NCBI GenBank assembly: GCA_949093475.1
Contig: CARXAY010000004.1
Coordinates: forward strand, 1-18,907
Length of the DNA stretch: 18,907 nucleotides
Direction: 5' to 3'
Origin: an uncultured Oscillospiraceae bacterium
GTDB taxonomy: Bacteria > Bacillota > Clostridia > Oscillospirales > Oscillospiraceae
The position numbers were made by a program, and so were the translations under genes. The notes below the pieces were generated by a model, which had not been told where the DNA came from, did no database searches, and was given only the letters and a program-made list of their open reading frames with translations. This document shows, one piece after another, positions 9,298 through 16,665 of the stretch. Numbering within the stretch: position 1 is the stretch's first letter; every line of letters starts with the position of its first letter.

Positions 9298-9510
9298 ATG
9301 GGTGGGAAAATCAAAGGAGCAATCGTCAGCATTGCGTTCATGGTCTGCGGCACGATCGGGATCAGTTGGTTTTACCTTAACTACGCTATTGCCTACGGCA
9401 CGATGGACTTAGTGCTTGGCGTTGGTCTGGAGGCGCTTTGGCCTGTGACCTTTTCCTTTATGCTGTATGGGGGTATCCTTGGGGCGCTTCTGTCTCTGAT
9501 GAAGGATTGA
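9298..9510 (+). CDS. Two-helix small membrane protein, unknown function
   Basis: 70 residues, starting at an ATG with GAGGTGATT about seven bases upstream. It is almost wholly hydrophobic: one helix at about 7-28, another at about 40-66, with GALLSLMKD at the end. No charged catalytic residues and no signal cleavage site are visible. It closes the plus-strand unit and is followed by a REP-like arm and a strong terminator. Could be a regulatory or complex-assembly peptide; function unknown. Confidence 0.68.
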   Translation: MGGKIKGAIVSIAFMVCGTIGISWFYLNYAIAYGTMDLVLGVGLEALWPVTFSFMLYGGILGALLSLMKD

Positions 9511-9518
9511 AAGCAAGG

Positions 9519-9534
9519 GGGACGGTTCTCCTGC
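9519..9534. repeat. Single arm of the GGACGGTTCTCCTG repeat
   Basis: GGGACGGTTCTCCTG repeats the left arm of the palindrome at 9224-9263 in the same orientation, about 295 bases downstream. The two copies bracket the 70-residue membrane protein gene. Confidence 0.5.
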
Positions 9535-9552
9535 CCTGACGAATGAAACCAA

Positions 9553-9590
9553 AACAAAGCGGCGGCTTCTGCGGAGGCCGCCGCTTTTGC
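9553..9590 (+). terminator. Strong GC-rich terminator after the small membrane protein unit
   Basis: Arms 9556-9566 and 9577-9587 pair perfectly over 11 bp. Three more pairs inside leave a TGCG tetraloop (9570-9573). The hairpin ends in TTTT. An A-rich run on the other side could let it act in both directions. Confidence 0.82.
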
Positions 9591-9637
9591 TGCCGGGGGA
9601 ACTTCCGCTGGTTGTTTGCCGTCTCAGAAAAAAGTGG

Positions 9638-9666
9638 TATACATTTCCTGAACAATGTGTTATACT
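9638..9666 (+). promoter_or_regulatory. Extended -10 promoter of the RNase J gene
   Basis: TATACA (9638-9643) as -35, a 17-base spacer ending in TGT, then TATACT (9661-9666). Transcription would start near 9673, giving a leader of about 178 bases before the RNase J start codon. Confidence 0.75.
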
Positions 9667-9672
9667 AATAGT

Positions 9673-9843
9673 ACCAGTATGGCTTTCCCGTCCCTTTGGG
9701 ACGTTTGAAATGACGGGCACGCTTTAGGAAACGCGAAGACGGCCCACACAACTTACATAGGACGCAGCCCACAGCGTGACGGCGGTATTCAGACCGCAGC
9801 GTCGCGGTGGTTTGATGTGCTGTGCCCGCTGAGCAAAAAGGAG
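9673..9843 (+). ncRNA. Structured 5' leader of the RNase J gene (candidate cis-regulatory RNA)
   Basis: The gene-free stretch 9511-9850 holds a repeat arm, a terminator, a promoter and this leader. Visible pairings: CGTCCC/GGGACG hairpin (9689-9703); a long-range 8-bp stem (9714-9721 with 9821-9828); inside it GACGC/GCGTC (9761-9765 with 9799-9803) enclosing GCGGT/ACCGC (9782-9786 with 9793-9797). CCCGTC (9687-9692) could instead pair with GACGGG (9712-9717), which excludes both the first hairpin and the long-range stem. That is the geometry of a switch. I do not recognise it as a known riboswitch. The ribosome site AAAGGAG (9838-9844) follows the closing stem by a few bases. Confidence 0.5.
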
Positions 9844-9850
9844 TTTATTT

Positions 9851-11509
9851 ATGGCAGAAAAATTGAAGATCATCCCTCTTGGCGGTCTCAACGAGATCGG
9901 CAAGAACATGACCGTCTACGAGTTCGGCAACGACATCATCATCGTGGACGTTGGCATGGGCTTCCCGGACACGGATATGTACGGGGTGGACGTGGTCATT
10001 CCCGACTTCACCTACCTCATCCAGAACAAGGCCCGCATCCGGGGCATTTTCCTCACCCACGGGCATGAGGATCACATCGGCGGCATTCCCTATCTGCTCC
10101 GCAGCCTGCAAGCCCCCATTTACGCCACCCGCATGACGGCGGGTTTGGTGAAGCTGAAGTTAGAGGAACACCGCCTGCTGGACAAGACCAAGCTCATCAC
10201 CTGCGAGGCGGGGGAGGTCGTCCGGGCGGGGATGTTCCGGGTGGAATTTATCCATGTGAACCACTCCATTGCCGACGCGGTGGCTTTCGCCATTCGCACC
10301 CCGGTGGGGGTGTGCCTGCACACCGGCGACTTCAAGATCGACGCCACCCCCATTCAGGGCGGCATGATCGACTTGGGCCGTCTGGGCCAGCTGGGCAAGG
10401 AGGGGGTGCTGGCCATGCTGTGCGACTCCACCAACGTGGAGAACCCCGGCTTCACCAAGTCGGAGCGCAGCGTGGGCGCGTCCTTTGACGCGCTGTTCCG
10501 GGGGTGTGAGCAGCGGATCATCGTCACCACCTTCGCCTCCAACGTAGACCGCATCCAGCAGATCATCTCGGTGGCGGCCAAGTACGGCCGCAAGGTGGCC
10601 GTGGTGGGGCGGAGCATGGAAAACGCCCTCAAGGTGTCCACCGAGCTGGGCTACATGAACATCCCCCAGAACACGCTGGTGGAGCTGGCCCATATCAAGT
10701 CCCTGCCCAAGGAGAAGGTGTGCATCATCACCACGGGAAGTCAGGGAGAGACCATGTCCGCCCTGACCCGCATGGCCTTCAACACCCACAAGCAGATCGA
10801 AATTCAGGCGGGCGACCGGGTCATTATCTCCGCCTCCGCCATTCCCGGCAACGAGAACGCCATCGGCAGCGTCATCAACGAGCTTTACCGCAAGGACGCC
10901 GAGGTGGTCAACGAGCGGGCGGCGGCCCTCCATGTGTCCGGCCACGCCTGTCAGGAGGAACTGAAGATCATCCATGCGCTGGTGAAGCCCCGGTTCTTTA
11001 TCCCCGTCCACGGGGAGCAGCGGATGCTGCAAATCCATGGCAAGCTGGCCGGGCAGATGGGGATGGACCCCAACCACATCCTCATCAGCGACATCGGGCG
11101 GGTGATGGAGTTCACCCCCAACTCCGCCAAGCTCACCGGCACCGTTACCGCCGGGCAGGTCTTTGTGGACGGCTACGGCGTGGGCGACGTGGGCAGCGTC
11201 GTCCTCCGCGACCGCAAGCATCTGGCGGAGGACGGCATGATCATGGTGGTGTGCGCCATGTCCGCCGAGGACGGCGCGCTCATCTCCGGCCCAGACATCG
11301 TCACCCGCGGCTTTATCTACGTCAAGGAGTCCGAGGGGCTGATGGAGGAGCTGCGCCGGGTGGCGATGGAGGCCATCGACCACTGCAACAGCCGCTACGC
11401 CACCGACTGGGCCGCCATCAAGACCGAGGTGAAGGAGACCCTCTCCGACTACCTCTATAAGAAAACCAAGCGCAACCCCATGATCCTGCCGGTCATCATG
11501 GAGGTGTGA
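9851..11509 (+). CDS. rnj: Ribonuclease J
   Basis: 552 residues, normal family length. The metallo-beta-lactamase fold shows THGHEDHIGG, with H70, H72, D74 and H75 as metal ligands. Further ligands lie in VNHSI and in HTGDFKID. The beta-CASP region follows, with SGHACQEEL and the late metal-site region FFIPVHGEQRM, then the C-terminal domain. RNase J is the 5'-to-3' exonuclease and endonuclease of mRNA decay and rRNA maturation in Bacillota. AAAGGAG lies about seven bases before the ATG. Expression is probably controlled through the long leader upstream (inference). It cannot be told from the sequence alone whether this is RNase J1 or J2. Confidence 0.97.
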   Translation: MAEKLKIIPLGGLNEIGKNMTVYEFGNDIIIVDVGMGFPDTDMYGVDVVIPDFTYLIQNKARIRGIFLTHGHEDHIGGIPYLLRSLQAPIYATRMTAGLVKLKLEEHRLLDKTKLITCEAGEVVRAGMFRVEFIHVNHSIADAVAFAIRTPVGVCLHTGDFKIDATPIQGGMIDLGRLGQLGKEGVLAMLCDSTNVENPGFTKSERSVGASFDALFRGCEQRIIVTTFASNVDRIQQIISVAAKYGRKVAVVGRSMENALKVSTELGYMNIPQNTLVELAHIKSLPKEKVCIITTGSQGETMSALTRMAFNTHKQIEIQAGDRVIISASAIPGNENAIGSVINELYRKDAEVVNERAAALHVSGHACQEELKIIHALVKPRFFIPVHGEQRMLQIHGKLAGQMGMDPNHILISDIGRVMEFTPNSAKLTGTVTAGQVFVDGYGVGDVGSVVLRDRKHLAEDGMIMVVCAMSAEDGALISGPDIVTRGFIYVKESEGLMEELRRVAMEAIDHCNSRYATDWAAIKTEVKETLSDYLYKKTKRNPMILPVIMEV

Positions 11510-11556
11510 TGTCTCAACGACAAGGGGACAGTGGAACGCGGGAAAGGAAGGTCATC

Positions 11557-12129
11557 ATGGCGCAGACCACCAAACGGGCGTTGGCCGCATCGCTGAAAAA
11601 ACTGCTGCTCCAGAAGCCACTGACAAAGATCACCATCAACGACATTGCGGAGGACTGCGGCATCAGCCGTATGACCTTCTATTACCACTTCAAGGATATT
11701 TACGACTTGGTAGAGTGGACTTGCGTGGAGGATGCCGCTATGGCGTTGGAGGGCAAGAAGACCTACGACACATGGCAGGAAGGGTTTCTTAACATCTTCC
11801 ATGCGGTACAGGCCAACAAGCCCTTCATTATGAACGTCTACCGCAACGTCAGCCGGGAGCGGATCGAAAAGTATCTCGAACCGCTGATCCGAAGCCTGAT
11901 TCTTGGGGTGGTGGAAGAAAAATCGGCGGGGATGACGGTCAGCGAGGAGGATAAGCAGTTTATTGCCGGCTTTTATGAGTACGCCTTTGTGGGCATCATG
12001 CTGGATTGGATCAACGGAAGCATGAAGGAAGACCCCGCCGTGATCGTAGAGCGCACCAGCAGGGTCGTCCACGGAAACATCATCCGCGCGTTGAACGCCT
12101 TTTGCAGGGATGTACCTTACATTTCATAG
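11557..12129 (+). CDS. TetR-family transcriptional regulator, probable regulator of oleate hydratase
   Basis: 190 residues from the ATG at 11557, which has GGAAGG five bases upstream. The frame is open back to a GTG/ATG at 11506-11511 overlapping the RNase J stop, which would add 16-17 charged residues not typical of the family. The N-terminal helix-turn-helix (about 25-47) ends in GISRMTFYYHFKD, the TetR signature. The C-terminal ligand-binding/dimer domain is helical and of the DhaS-like type (by eye). It lies 47 bases after RNase J and 144 bases before the oleate hydratase gene, separated from it by a long palindrome that could be its operator. Ligand unknown; fatty acids are plausible. 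Confidence 0.92.
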   Translation: MAQTTKRALAASLKKLLLQKPLTKITINDIAEDCGISRMTFYYHFKDIYDLVEWTCVEDAAMALEGKKTYDTWQEGFLNIFHAVQANKPFIMNVYRNVSRERIEKYLEPLIRSLILGVVEEKSAGMTVSEEDKQFIAGFYEYAFVGIMLDWINGSMKEDPAVIVERTSRVVHGNIIRALNAFCRDVPYIS

Positions 12130-12145
12130 AAAATGATCAAAAAGC

Positions 12146-12196
12146 AGACAAAAGCCCCTATGTGATAAAAGTTTTATCACGTAGGGGCTTTTGTTT
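12146..12196 (+). terminator. Very long inverted repeat: terminator of tetR and possible TetR operator
   Basis: Arms 12150-12170 and 12172-12192 are complementary over 21 bp, the only non-Watson-Crick position being a U-G pair in the plus-strand RNA. A few weaker pairs extend it to 12146-12196. The stem contains CCCCTA/TAGGGG and ends in GCTTTTG, fitting an intrinsic terminator after tetR. The core GTGATAAAAGTTTTATCAC (12162-12180) is a perfect 9-bp palindrome around one base, the usual size of a TetR operator. Confidence 0.72.
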
Positions 12197-12197
12197 A

Positions 12198-12226
12198 TGG
12201 TAAAACGCGGAAGAGAACGCTATGAT
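12198..12226 (+). promoter_or_regulatory. Possible promoter of the oleate hydratase gene
   Basis: TATGAT (12221-12226) is a good -10, but the hexamer 17 bases upstream, TGGTAA (12198-12203), is a poor -35. The site starts directly after the palindrome, so a bound TetR protein or an activator could influence it. Confidence 0.35.
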
Positions 12227-12273
12227 AAGGCCATCAACAGAGAACCGCAACAGGTTCAGAAAGGATGAAAGAT

Positions 12274-14049
12274 ATGTATTATTCCAGCGGTAACTATGAG
12301 GCCTTTGCCCGCCCTCTGAAGCCCGAGGGCATTGATCACAAGTCGGCCTACTTCATCGGAACAGGTTTGGCGGCGTTGTCTGCCGGCTGTTTTCTGGTGC
12401 GGGACGCCCAGATGCCGGGGAAGAACATCCACTTCTTTGACCGCGACCCGGTGGCGGGCGGCGCGTGCGACGGATGGAAGTATCCTGAGATCGGCTATGT
12501 GATGCGCGGCGGCCGGGAGATGGATAACCACTTTGAGGTCATGTGGGATCTGTTCCGCTCTATCCCCTCCATCGAGACTGAGGGGGTCAGCGTACTGGAC
12601 GAATACTACTGGCTCAACAAGAAAGACCCCAACTACTCCCTGTGCCGGGTCACTGAAAACCGCGGGCAGGACGCCCACACCGACGGAAAGTTCGGTATCT
12701 CCGACAAGGGGGCGATGGAGCTGATGCGGCTGTTCTTCACCCCCAACGAGGAGCTGGAGAACAAGCGGATCACCGATGTGTTTGATGACGAGGTGTTCCA
12801 GTCCAACTTCTGGACTTACTGGCGCACGATGTTCGCCTTTTACGACTGCAACAGCGCGTTGGAAATGAAGCTCTATATGCAGCGCTTTATCCACCACATC
12901 GACGGTCTGCCCGACCTGCGGGCGCTTCGCTTTACCAAGTACAACCAGTATGAGTCCATGATCCTCCCTATGGTCAAGTATCTGGAGAGCCATGGATGCC
13001 AGTTCCATTTCAACACGCAGGTGATGGATGTGCGCTTCGATATCCATGACGGACGGAAGGTCGCCAAGCGGATCGAGCTGCTTCAGGAAGGCAAGCAGGA
13101 GTTTTTGGATCTGACGGAGGAGGATTATCTCTTTATCACCAACGGCAGCAATGTGGAAAACTCCACCATCGGCGGACAGGATAAGCCCTGCGAGTATATC
13201 CCCACCCCCCAGCCCGGCGGCTCTTTTGACCTGTGGAAGAAGATCGCGGCCCAAGACCCCTCCTTCGGCCATCCCGAGAAGTTCTGCTCCGACCCCGAGG
13301 AGTGTAAGTGGATGGGCGTGACCGTCAACACTCTGGACGACAAGATCCTGCCCTACATTAAAAATATTTGCAAGCGAGATCCTTTGTCCGGCAACGTGGT
13401 CACCGGCGGTATCGTCACGGCCCAGGATTCCGGGTGGCTTTTGAGCTGGACGATCAACCGCCAGCCTCAGTTCCACTCCCAGCCCAAGGATCAGTGCTTG
13501 GTGTGGCTCTATGGTTTGTTCCCCAATGCCATGGGCGACTTTGTGAAGAAGCCCATGAAAGATTGCACCGGCAAGGAGATCTGCATGGAGTGGCTCTACC
13601 ACATCGGTGTGCCTGAGGATCAGATCGAGGAGCTGGCCGCCCACAGCGCCAACACCGTGCCCACCATGATGCCCTTCGCCAGCGCCTACTTCATGCCTCG
13701 GGCCAAGGGCGACCGGCCCGACGTTGTGCCCGATGGTGCGGTGAACTTCGCCTTCCTTGGCCAGTTTGCCGAGGTGGAGCGGGACACCGTGTTCACCACC
13801 GAGTACTCCATGCGTACCGCTATGGTGGCGGTTTACACCCTCTTCAACGTGGATCGGGGCGTACCCGAGGTCTGGGGCAGTCTCTATGATATCCGCGACT
13901 TGCTGAAAGCCTCCATCAGCCTTCGGGACGGCAGACCCCTCACCGAGATGGATCTGGGCTTCAAGGAGAAGATCGCGGTCAAGAAGGCGCTGGACAAGAT
14001 CAAGGGCACCGATATTGAAAAGCTGTTGAAGGAGTACTATGTGATTTGA
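12274..14049 (+). CDS. ohyA: Oleate hydratase (FAD-dependent fatty acid hydratase)
   Basis: 591 residues from the ATG at 12274 (MYYSSGNYEAFARP). AAAGGA stands eight bases before it; an ATG at 12265 touches that site. The Rossmann motif GTGLAALSAG (29-38) binds FAD, with an acidic FFDRD strand end after it. RGGREM carries E82, the position of the catalytic glutamate in characterised oleate hydratases. YNQYES (Y223 and Y226) matches the conserved active-site tyrosine region. These enzymes, also called myosin-cross-reactive antigens, add water to the cis-9 double bond of oleic or linoleic acid, giving 10-hydroxy fatty acids and detoxifying free unsaturated fatty acids at the membrane. It is a single gene with its own terminator, downstream of a TetR gene. 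Confidence 0.96.
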   Translation: MYYSSGNYEAFARPLKPEGIDHKSAYFIGTGLAALSAGCFLVRDAQMPGKNIHFFDRDPVAGGACDGWKYPEIGYVMRGGREMDNHFEVMWDLFRSIPSIETEGVSVLDEYYWLNKKDPNYSLCRVTENRGQDAHTDGKFGISDKGAMELMRLFFTPNEELENKRITDVFDDEVFQSNFWTYWRTMFAFYDCNSALEMKLYMQRFIHHIDGLPDLRALRFTKYNQYESMILPMVKYLESHGCQFHFNTQVMDVRFDIHDGRKVAKRIELLQEGKQEFLDLTEEDYLFITNGSNVENSTIGGQDKPCEYIPTPQPGGSFDLWKKIAAQDPSFGHPEKFCSDPEECKWMGVTVNTLDDKILPYIKNICKRDPLSGNVVTGGIVTAQDSGWLLSWTINRQPQFHSQPKDQCLVWLYGLFPNAMGDFVKKPMKDCTGKEICMEWLYHIGVPEDQIEELAAHSANTVPTMMPFASAYFMPRAKGDRPDVVPDGAVNFAFLGQFAEVERDTVFTTEYSMRTAMVAVYTLFNVDRGVPEVWGSLYDIRDLLKASISLRDGRPLTEMDLGFKEKIAVKKALDKIKGTDIEKLLKEYYVI

Positions 14050-14057
14050 AAAATGAA

Positions 14058-14093
14058 GGGGAGCGATTCCGAAAGGAATCGCCCCCCCTTTTT
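14058..14093 (+). terminator. Terminator of the oleate hydratase gene
   Basis: GGGG-A-GCGATTCC, a GAAA tetraloop and GGAATCGCCCC form a strong stem with one bulge, followed by Cs and TTTTT (14089-14093). It starts 8 bases after the ohyA stop and separates it from the convergent hydratase gene. Confidence 0.9.
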
Positions 14094-14105
14094 GCTGCTT
14101 TTGGC

Positions 14106-16334
14106 TTACTTATAGTAGTTAATGAGACACCCGGCTAAGATGATGTCCCGCTCCTCGCGGGTCAGGCCGGGGAGGGAGAGCTTCGTCTGCTTGACGGTTG
14201 GGCCGTCCGGCTCGCTTTGGAAAAAGAGGGCGTCGATGGTGTCGCCGTCCCCCTCCAGCAGGGCGCGGATGCCGGGGAGGTAGAGCCGGTCGCCGGGCTT
14301 CAGCCCCAGCGCGGCCAGATCCGGGCAGATCAGGGGGAGCATTCCCCAATTCACCACGTTGGAGCGGTAACGCTTGGTGGCGTAGTCCTCCGCCAAATTG
14401 GCGCAGCCCCCCAGCACCCGCTGGCAGGAGGCGGCCTGCTCCCGGGCCGAGCCGTCTCCGGGCTTGAGGGCCATGACAAAAGAGCCGAGGCCGGTGGCGG
14501 CGGGGTCACAGTTTCCGTTGCTTCCCAGCACCTCCTGTACCTCCGGGGCGTTGGGGTTTTTCCGGCGGAGGATTTCCAACGCCTGAATGGCCTTGGCATT
14601 GGCCACATAGTCGGGACACTTGCGGGAGAGGGTGAACTCCGCCAAGCGCAGGGGGTTGGAGCGGTAGGAGGAGGTCTCCCCGGAGGGGATCAGCTCGTCG
14701 GTGGTGGTCACCTCGTCGTAGATGGCGGCGCAGCAGGTGAGAAGCAGGTTTTCCGGCAGGGGGATCTGCTCCGGCCAGTCGGCGATGTTCGGGCCAAAGA
14801 CCAGCTCGGTGTCCGGCTGGGGGCGGCCCACGCCGTAGTAGACGCGGGCGCGGTAGGCGCTGTCGTCATAGGCCCAGCTTTCGTCAGGCGCGTCGGCGGG
14901 GATATCGGGCAGCTCATCGGCGGCGGTCAAAATGCCGCCGTTTTTCGCCGTGGCGGCGATGGAGCGGGCGTCCATGAGGGCCACATAGGAAATTTGCCCG
15001 TCCGCAGGCTTAGAGCCCTCCCGGTTGGGGAAGTTGCGGGTGGAGTGGCGGATGGAGAACGCCCCGTTGGCGGGCACGTCCCCCGCGCCGAAGCAAGGCC
15101 CGCAGAAGCAGGAGCGAATGGAGCATCCGGCGGCCATCAGGTCGGACAGGTAGCCCTTGCGGGTGAGTTCCAGATTGATGGGCATCGAGCCGGGGTACCA
15201 GGAGAGCCAGAAGGCGTCCGCGCCGGTGGAAGCGCCCTTGAGGATTTCGGCGGCCCGCTTCAGATTTTGGTAAGTGCCGCCGGAGCAGCCGGCGATCACA
15301 CCCTGATCCACCCGGAAGCCCTCCGGGGTCAGCTTGGAGAGCAGGGAAGGGGCGTTTTGAACGCCCAGCTGCTCCTTGGCGGCCACATCTACCTGATGGA
15401 GGAGATGGTTGGCGTTGGCCTTGAACTCCTTGATGGTGTAGGCGTTGGAGGGGTGGAAGGGCAGGGCGATCATGGGCTCGACGGCGGAGAGGTCAAGCTC
15501 GACGGCGGCGTCGTAGCCCGCGCCGTCAGCCGGAGACAGCTTCTTGTACTCCTCCCCGCGGCCCAGAAGGGTCAACGCCTCATGGGTGCGCTCGTCGGTC
15601 TGCCACACGGACGACCAGCAGGCGGTCTCGGTGGTCATCACGTCGATGCCGCAGCGGTAGTCCATGGAGAGACTGGCCACCCCCGGGCCGAAAAACTCCA
15701 GCAGGGCGTTTTTCACCACGCCGCCCTTGAAGGTGGCGGCGATGAGGGCCAAGGCCACATCCTGCGGGCCGACGCCGGGGCGGGGCGCGCCGGTGAGATA
15801 GACGGCGATGACCTTGGGACGGGCCAGATCGTAGGTCTTGCGGAGGAGCTGCCGGGCCAGCTCCGGGCCGCCCTCACCCACGGCGATTGTGCCGTACGCG
15901 CCGTAACGGGTGTGGGAGTCCGAGCCGAGGATCATTTTGCCGGGGGCGGCGTACCGCTCCCGCATATAGGAGTGGATGACGGCCTGGTGGGCGGGGACGA
16001 ACTCGCCGCCGTACTTTTTGGCGGCGGAGAGGCCGAAGAGGTGGTCGTCCTCGTTGATGGTGCCGCCCACGGCGCACAGGGAATTGTGACAGTTGGTGAG
16101 CACATAGGGCAGGGGAAAGCGGTCCATGCCGGAGGCCCGGGCGGTCTGGATGATGCCCACATAGGTGATGTCGTGGGAGGCCATAGCGTCAAAGGTGATG
16201 CTGAGCCGGCCGGGGTCGGAGTTGACGTTGTGGGCCGCTAAAATAGGGGCGGCGATGGTCTTGGATGGGTCGCCCGCGCCGGGGACGAGCGCGCCGCCGA
16301 CATATTTCATCGGCTGCTGGGAAATGGTGAGCAT
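14106..16334 (-). CDS. Aconitase-superfamily hydratase (YbhJ-like)
   Basis: 742 residues from the ATG at 16334, which has GGGAGG seven bases upstream; codons further upstream lack a ribosome site. It follows the aconitase plan. GSDSHT (137-142) corresponds to the substrate-site DSHT. GCSGG with C350 corresponds to the first iron-sulphur cysteine motif. A cysteine-rich segment CSIRSCFCGPC holds C404, C409, C411 and C414, where normal aconitases have CGPC. The swivel domain has GDGSAREQAA (R631) and YRSNVVNWGMLPL. The resemblance to E. coli YbhJ, a putative hydratase, is by memory. It most likely carries a 4Fe-4S cluster and adds or removes water from a di- or tricarboxylic acid, but no substrate can be assigned. 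Monocistronic, divergent from tRNA-Ala. Confidence 0.85.
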   Translation of the reverse strand: MLTISQQPMKYVGGALVPGAGDPSKTIAAPILAAHNVNSDPGRLSITFDAMASHDITYVGIIQTARASGMDRFPLPYVLTNCHNSLCAVGGTINEDDHLFGLSAAKKYGGEFVPAHQAVIHSYMRERYAAPGKMILGSDSHTRYGAYGTIAVGEGGPELARQLLRKTYDLARPKVIAVYLTGAPRPGVGPQDVALALIAATFKGGVVKNALLEFFGPGVASLSMDYRCGIDVMTTETACWSSVWQTDERTHEALTLLGRGEEYKKLSPADGAGYDAAVELDLSAVEPMIALPFHPSNAYTIKEFKANANHLLHQVDVAAKEQLGVQNAPSLLSKLTPEGFRVDQGVIAGCSGGTYQNLKRAAEILKGASTGADAFWLSWYPGSMPINLELTRKGYLSDLMAAGCSIRSCFCGPCFGAGDVPANGAFSIRHSTRNFPNREGSKPADGQISYVALMDARSIAATAKNGGILTAADELPDIPADAPDESWAYDDSAYRARVYYGVGRPQPDTELVFGPNIADWPEQIPLPENLLLTCCAAIYDEVTTTDELIPSGETSSYRSNPLRLAEFTLSRKCPDYVANAKAIQALEILRRKNPNAPEVQEVLGSNGNCDPAATGLGSFVMALKPGDGSAREQAASCQRVLGGCANLAEDYATKRYRSNVVNWGMLPLICPDLAALGLKPGDRLYLPGIRALLEGDGDTIDALFFQSEPDGPTVKQTKLSLPGLTREERDIILAGCLINYYK

Positions 16335-16368
16335 AGTGATACCTCCCTTGGGGTTGGGAATTTGCTTT

Positions 16369-16397
16369 AGTATAGCAGAGAAACAAGAAAAAGGCAA
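16369..16397 (-). promoter_or_regulatory. Promoter of the YbhJ-like hydratase gene
   Basis: Minus strand: TTGCCT (16392-16397), a 17-base spacer, then TATACT (16369-16374), about 35 bases before the ATG. It is back to back with the tRNA promoter. Confidence 0.78.
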
Positions 16398-16424
16398 TGG
16401 TTTGAAAAATTTGCCCCAAGGGAC

Positions 16425-16452
16425 TTTACAATTTCAAAAAGTATGGTATAAT
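16425..16452 (+). promoter_or_regulatory. Promoter of tRNA-Ala
   Basis: TTTACA (16425-16430), a 16-base spacer ending in TGG, and a perfect TATAAT (16447-16452), giving an extended -10. Transcription would start about 7 bases before the mature tRNA 5' end. Confidence 0.85.
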
Positions 16453-16465
16453 ATACAAGCTGTCT

Positions 16466-16541
16466 GGGCCTGTAGCGCAGTTGGGAGCGCACTACATTCG
16501 CATTGTAGGGGTCGTCGGTTCGAATCCGATCAGGTCCACCA
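16466..16541 (+). tRNA. tRNA-Ala, anticodon CGC
   Basis: 76 bases including an encoded CCA. The acceptor stem GGGCCTG/CAGGTCC contains one G-U pair. The D stem is GCGC/GCGC. The anticodon stem CTACA/TGTAG encloses the loop TTCGCAT with anticodon CGC, reading the alanine codon GCG. The T arm contains GGTTCGAATCC. The cloverleaf is complete. GCG is a frequent codon in the GC-rich genes here. Confidence 0.97.
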
Positions 16542-16546
16542 GATCG

Positions 16547-16584
16547 AGAAGCACCGCAGAGTGTTCTGCGGTGCTTCTTCGTTT
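16547..16584 (+). terminator. Terminator of tRNA-Ala
   Basis: AGAAGCACCGCAGA (16547-16560) and TCTGCGGTGCTTCT (16565-16578) pair perfectly over 14 bp with a 4-base loop, followed by a weak T-rich tail (TTCTTCGTTT). It begins 5 bases after the tRNA. Confidence 0.8.
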
Positions 16585-16631
16585 GATACAGCAATACCGC
16601 AGATAAGGTTTCGGAAACAAAATTCTTGTGA

Positions 16632-16637
16632 TATAAC
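16632..16637 (+). promoter_or_regulatory. Extended -10 promoter of the truncated monooxygenase locus
   Basis: TGATATAAC places TATAAC (16632-16637) after a TGA extension. No good -35 is seen 17 bases upstream. It lies about 30 bases before the ATG of the remnant and would now drive the downstream nuclease gene. Confidence 0.45.
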
Positions 16638-16665
16638 TATACCAACAGCCAATGGAGGGAGACAG

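Noticed and set aside
9679..9708. Nine-codon reading frame (MAFPSLWDV) at the start of the RNase J leader
   Set aside because: No ribosome site precedes it and it overlaps the proposed hairpin; no run of regulatory codons suggests attenuation.
9724..9909. Minus-strand frame across the RNase J leader and start
   Set aside because: No ribosome site or recognisable motif; it overlaps the leader and the certain RNase J start.
14217..16241. Open frame of over 600 codons antisense to the YbhJ-like hydratase
   Set aside because: It is glycine-, valine- and alanine-rich shadow coding caused by GC-rich codons of the real gene, with no ribosome site or family motif. The minus-strand gene has full aconitase signatures.
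16466..16541. tRNA-Ala as an integration site for a mobile element
   Set aside because: No direct repeat of the tRNA 3' end and no integrase were found in the window, so I do not claim an attachment site.
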